A DNA stretch of 22,781 nucleotides from SXRF01 sp039808985 (GTDB taxonomy: Bacteria > Pseudomonadota > Alphaproteobacteria > Rickettsiales > SXRF01), in assembly GCA_039808985.1 (NCBI GenBank), contig JBDHUC010000033.1, positions 1-22,781 on the forward strand, written 5' to 3'. Shown here piece by piece: positions 22,775-22,781 of the stretch (position 1 is the first letter of the stretch; the number at the start of each line of letters is the position of its first letter). The notes below the pieces were generated by a model that worked only from the letters and a program-made list of their open reading frames with translations, had not been told where the DNA came from and ran no database searches. The position numbers and the translations under genes were made by a program.

Positions 22775-22781
22775 ATGAACG
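22775..22781 (+). CDS. Start of a gene cut by the window edge
   Basis: An ATG at 22775 follows AAAGGAA (22761-22767) at a good distance and is in the same direction as the polysaccharide arm. Only seven bases are visible, so nothing can be said about the product. It could be a transposase or another cluster gene. Confidence 0.3.

Overview
The window reads as chromosomal DNA of a Gram-negative bacterium. It holds a type I secretion pair, NodT/EmrAB efflux genes, Wza/Wzc-like exopolysaccharide export and several Sec- or lipoprotein-type signal peptides. NodT-type outer membrane factors, a stand-alone 17 kDa-antigen C-terminal domain, and a DUF3734-type patatin together lean towards an AT-leaning Alphaproteobacterium. 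That placement is an inference, not proof. Coding density is high, many genes overlap by 1-8 bases, and I see no tRNA, rRNA, CRISPR array or complete insertion sequence.

Layout, left to right. (1) 149-3840, plus strand: a type I secretion ABC transporter with a C39-like domain and its HlyD-family adaptor. No RTX-type substrate and no dedicated outer membrane channel lie beside them. (2) 3967-4314, plus: a small secreted 17 kDa-antigen-like protein. (3) 4318-6210, minus: a CnrYXH-like signalling module. In transcription order it has a soluble periplasmic metal/stress-sensor-like protein, a hairpin terminator or attenuator, an ECF sigma factor, a one-TM anti-sigma-like protein, and a second, membrane-anchored sensor paralogue. 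(4) 6294-10869, minus: an operon tetR-emrA-emrB-nodT encoding a self-regulated tripartite drug efflux pump, with a 41-bp imperfect palindrome over the tetR promoter. (5) 10966-12174, minus: a patatin-like phospholipase. It is divergent from 12363-12758, plus, a secreted, highly charged heptad-repeat protein that ends in a bidirectional terminator shared with a small conserved hypothetical gene at 12828-13187. (6) 13290-22664: an exopolysaccharide locus in two divergent arms. The left arm (minus) has a Wzy-like polymerase, an acyltransferase, a GT4 glycosyltransferase and a polysaccharide pyruvyl transferase. The right arm (plus) has a Wza-like exporter, a Wzc/GumC-like chain-length protein with a degenerate kinase domain, a second GT4 and a GalE-like epimerase. 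(7) 22665-22781: a structured leader and the first bases of another gene cut by the window edge.

Taken together the window is an envelope-focused region: protein secretion, envelope stress sensing, drug efflux, lipid hydrolysis and polysaccharide assembly. The polysaccharide is probably made by a Wzx/Wzy-type route and decorated with acyl and pyruvyl groups, but the flippase and the priming transferase are not in view. The points most worth following are the two-sensor ECF module with its internal hairpin, the Wzc-like protein that has lost its Walker A lysine, and three 11-bp direct repeats upstream of the pyruvyl transferase gene.
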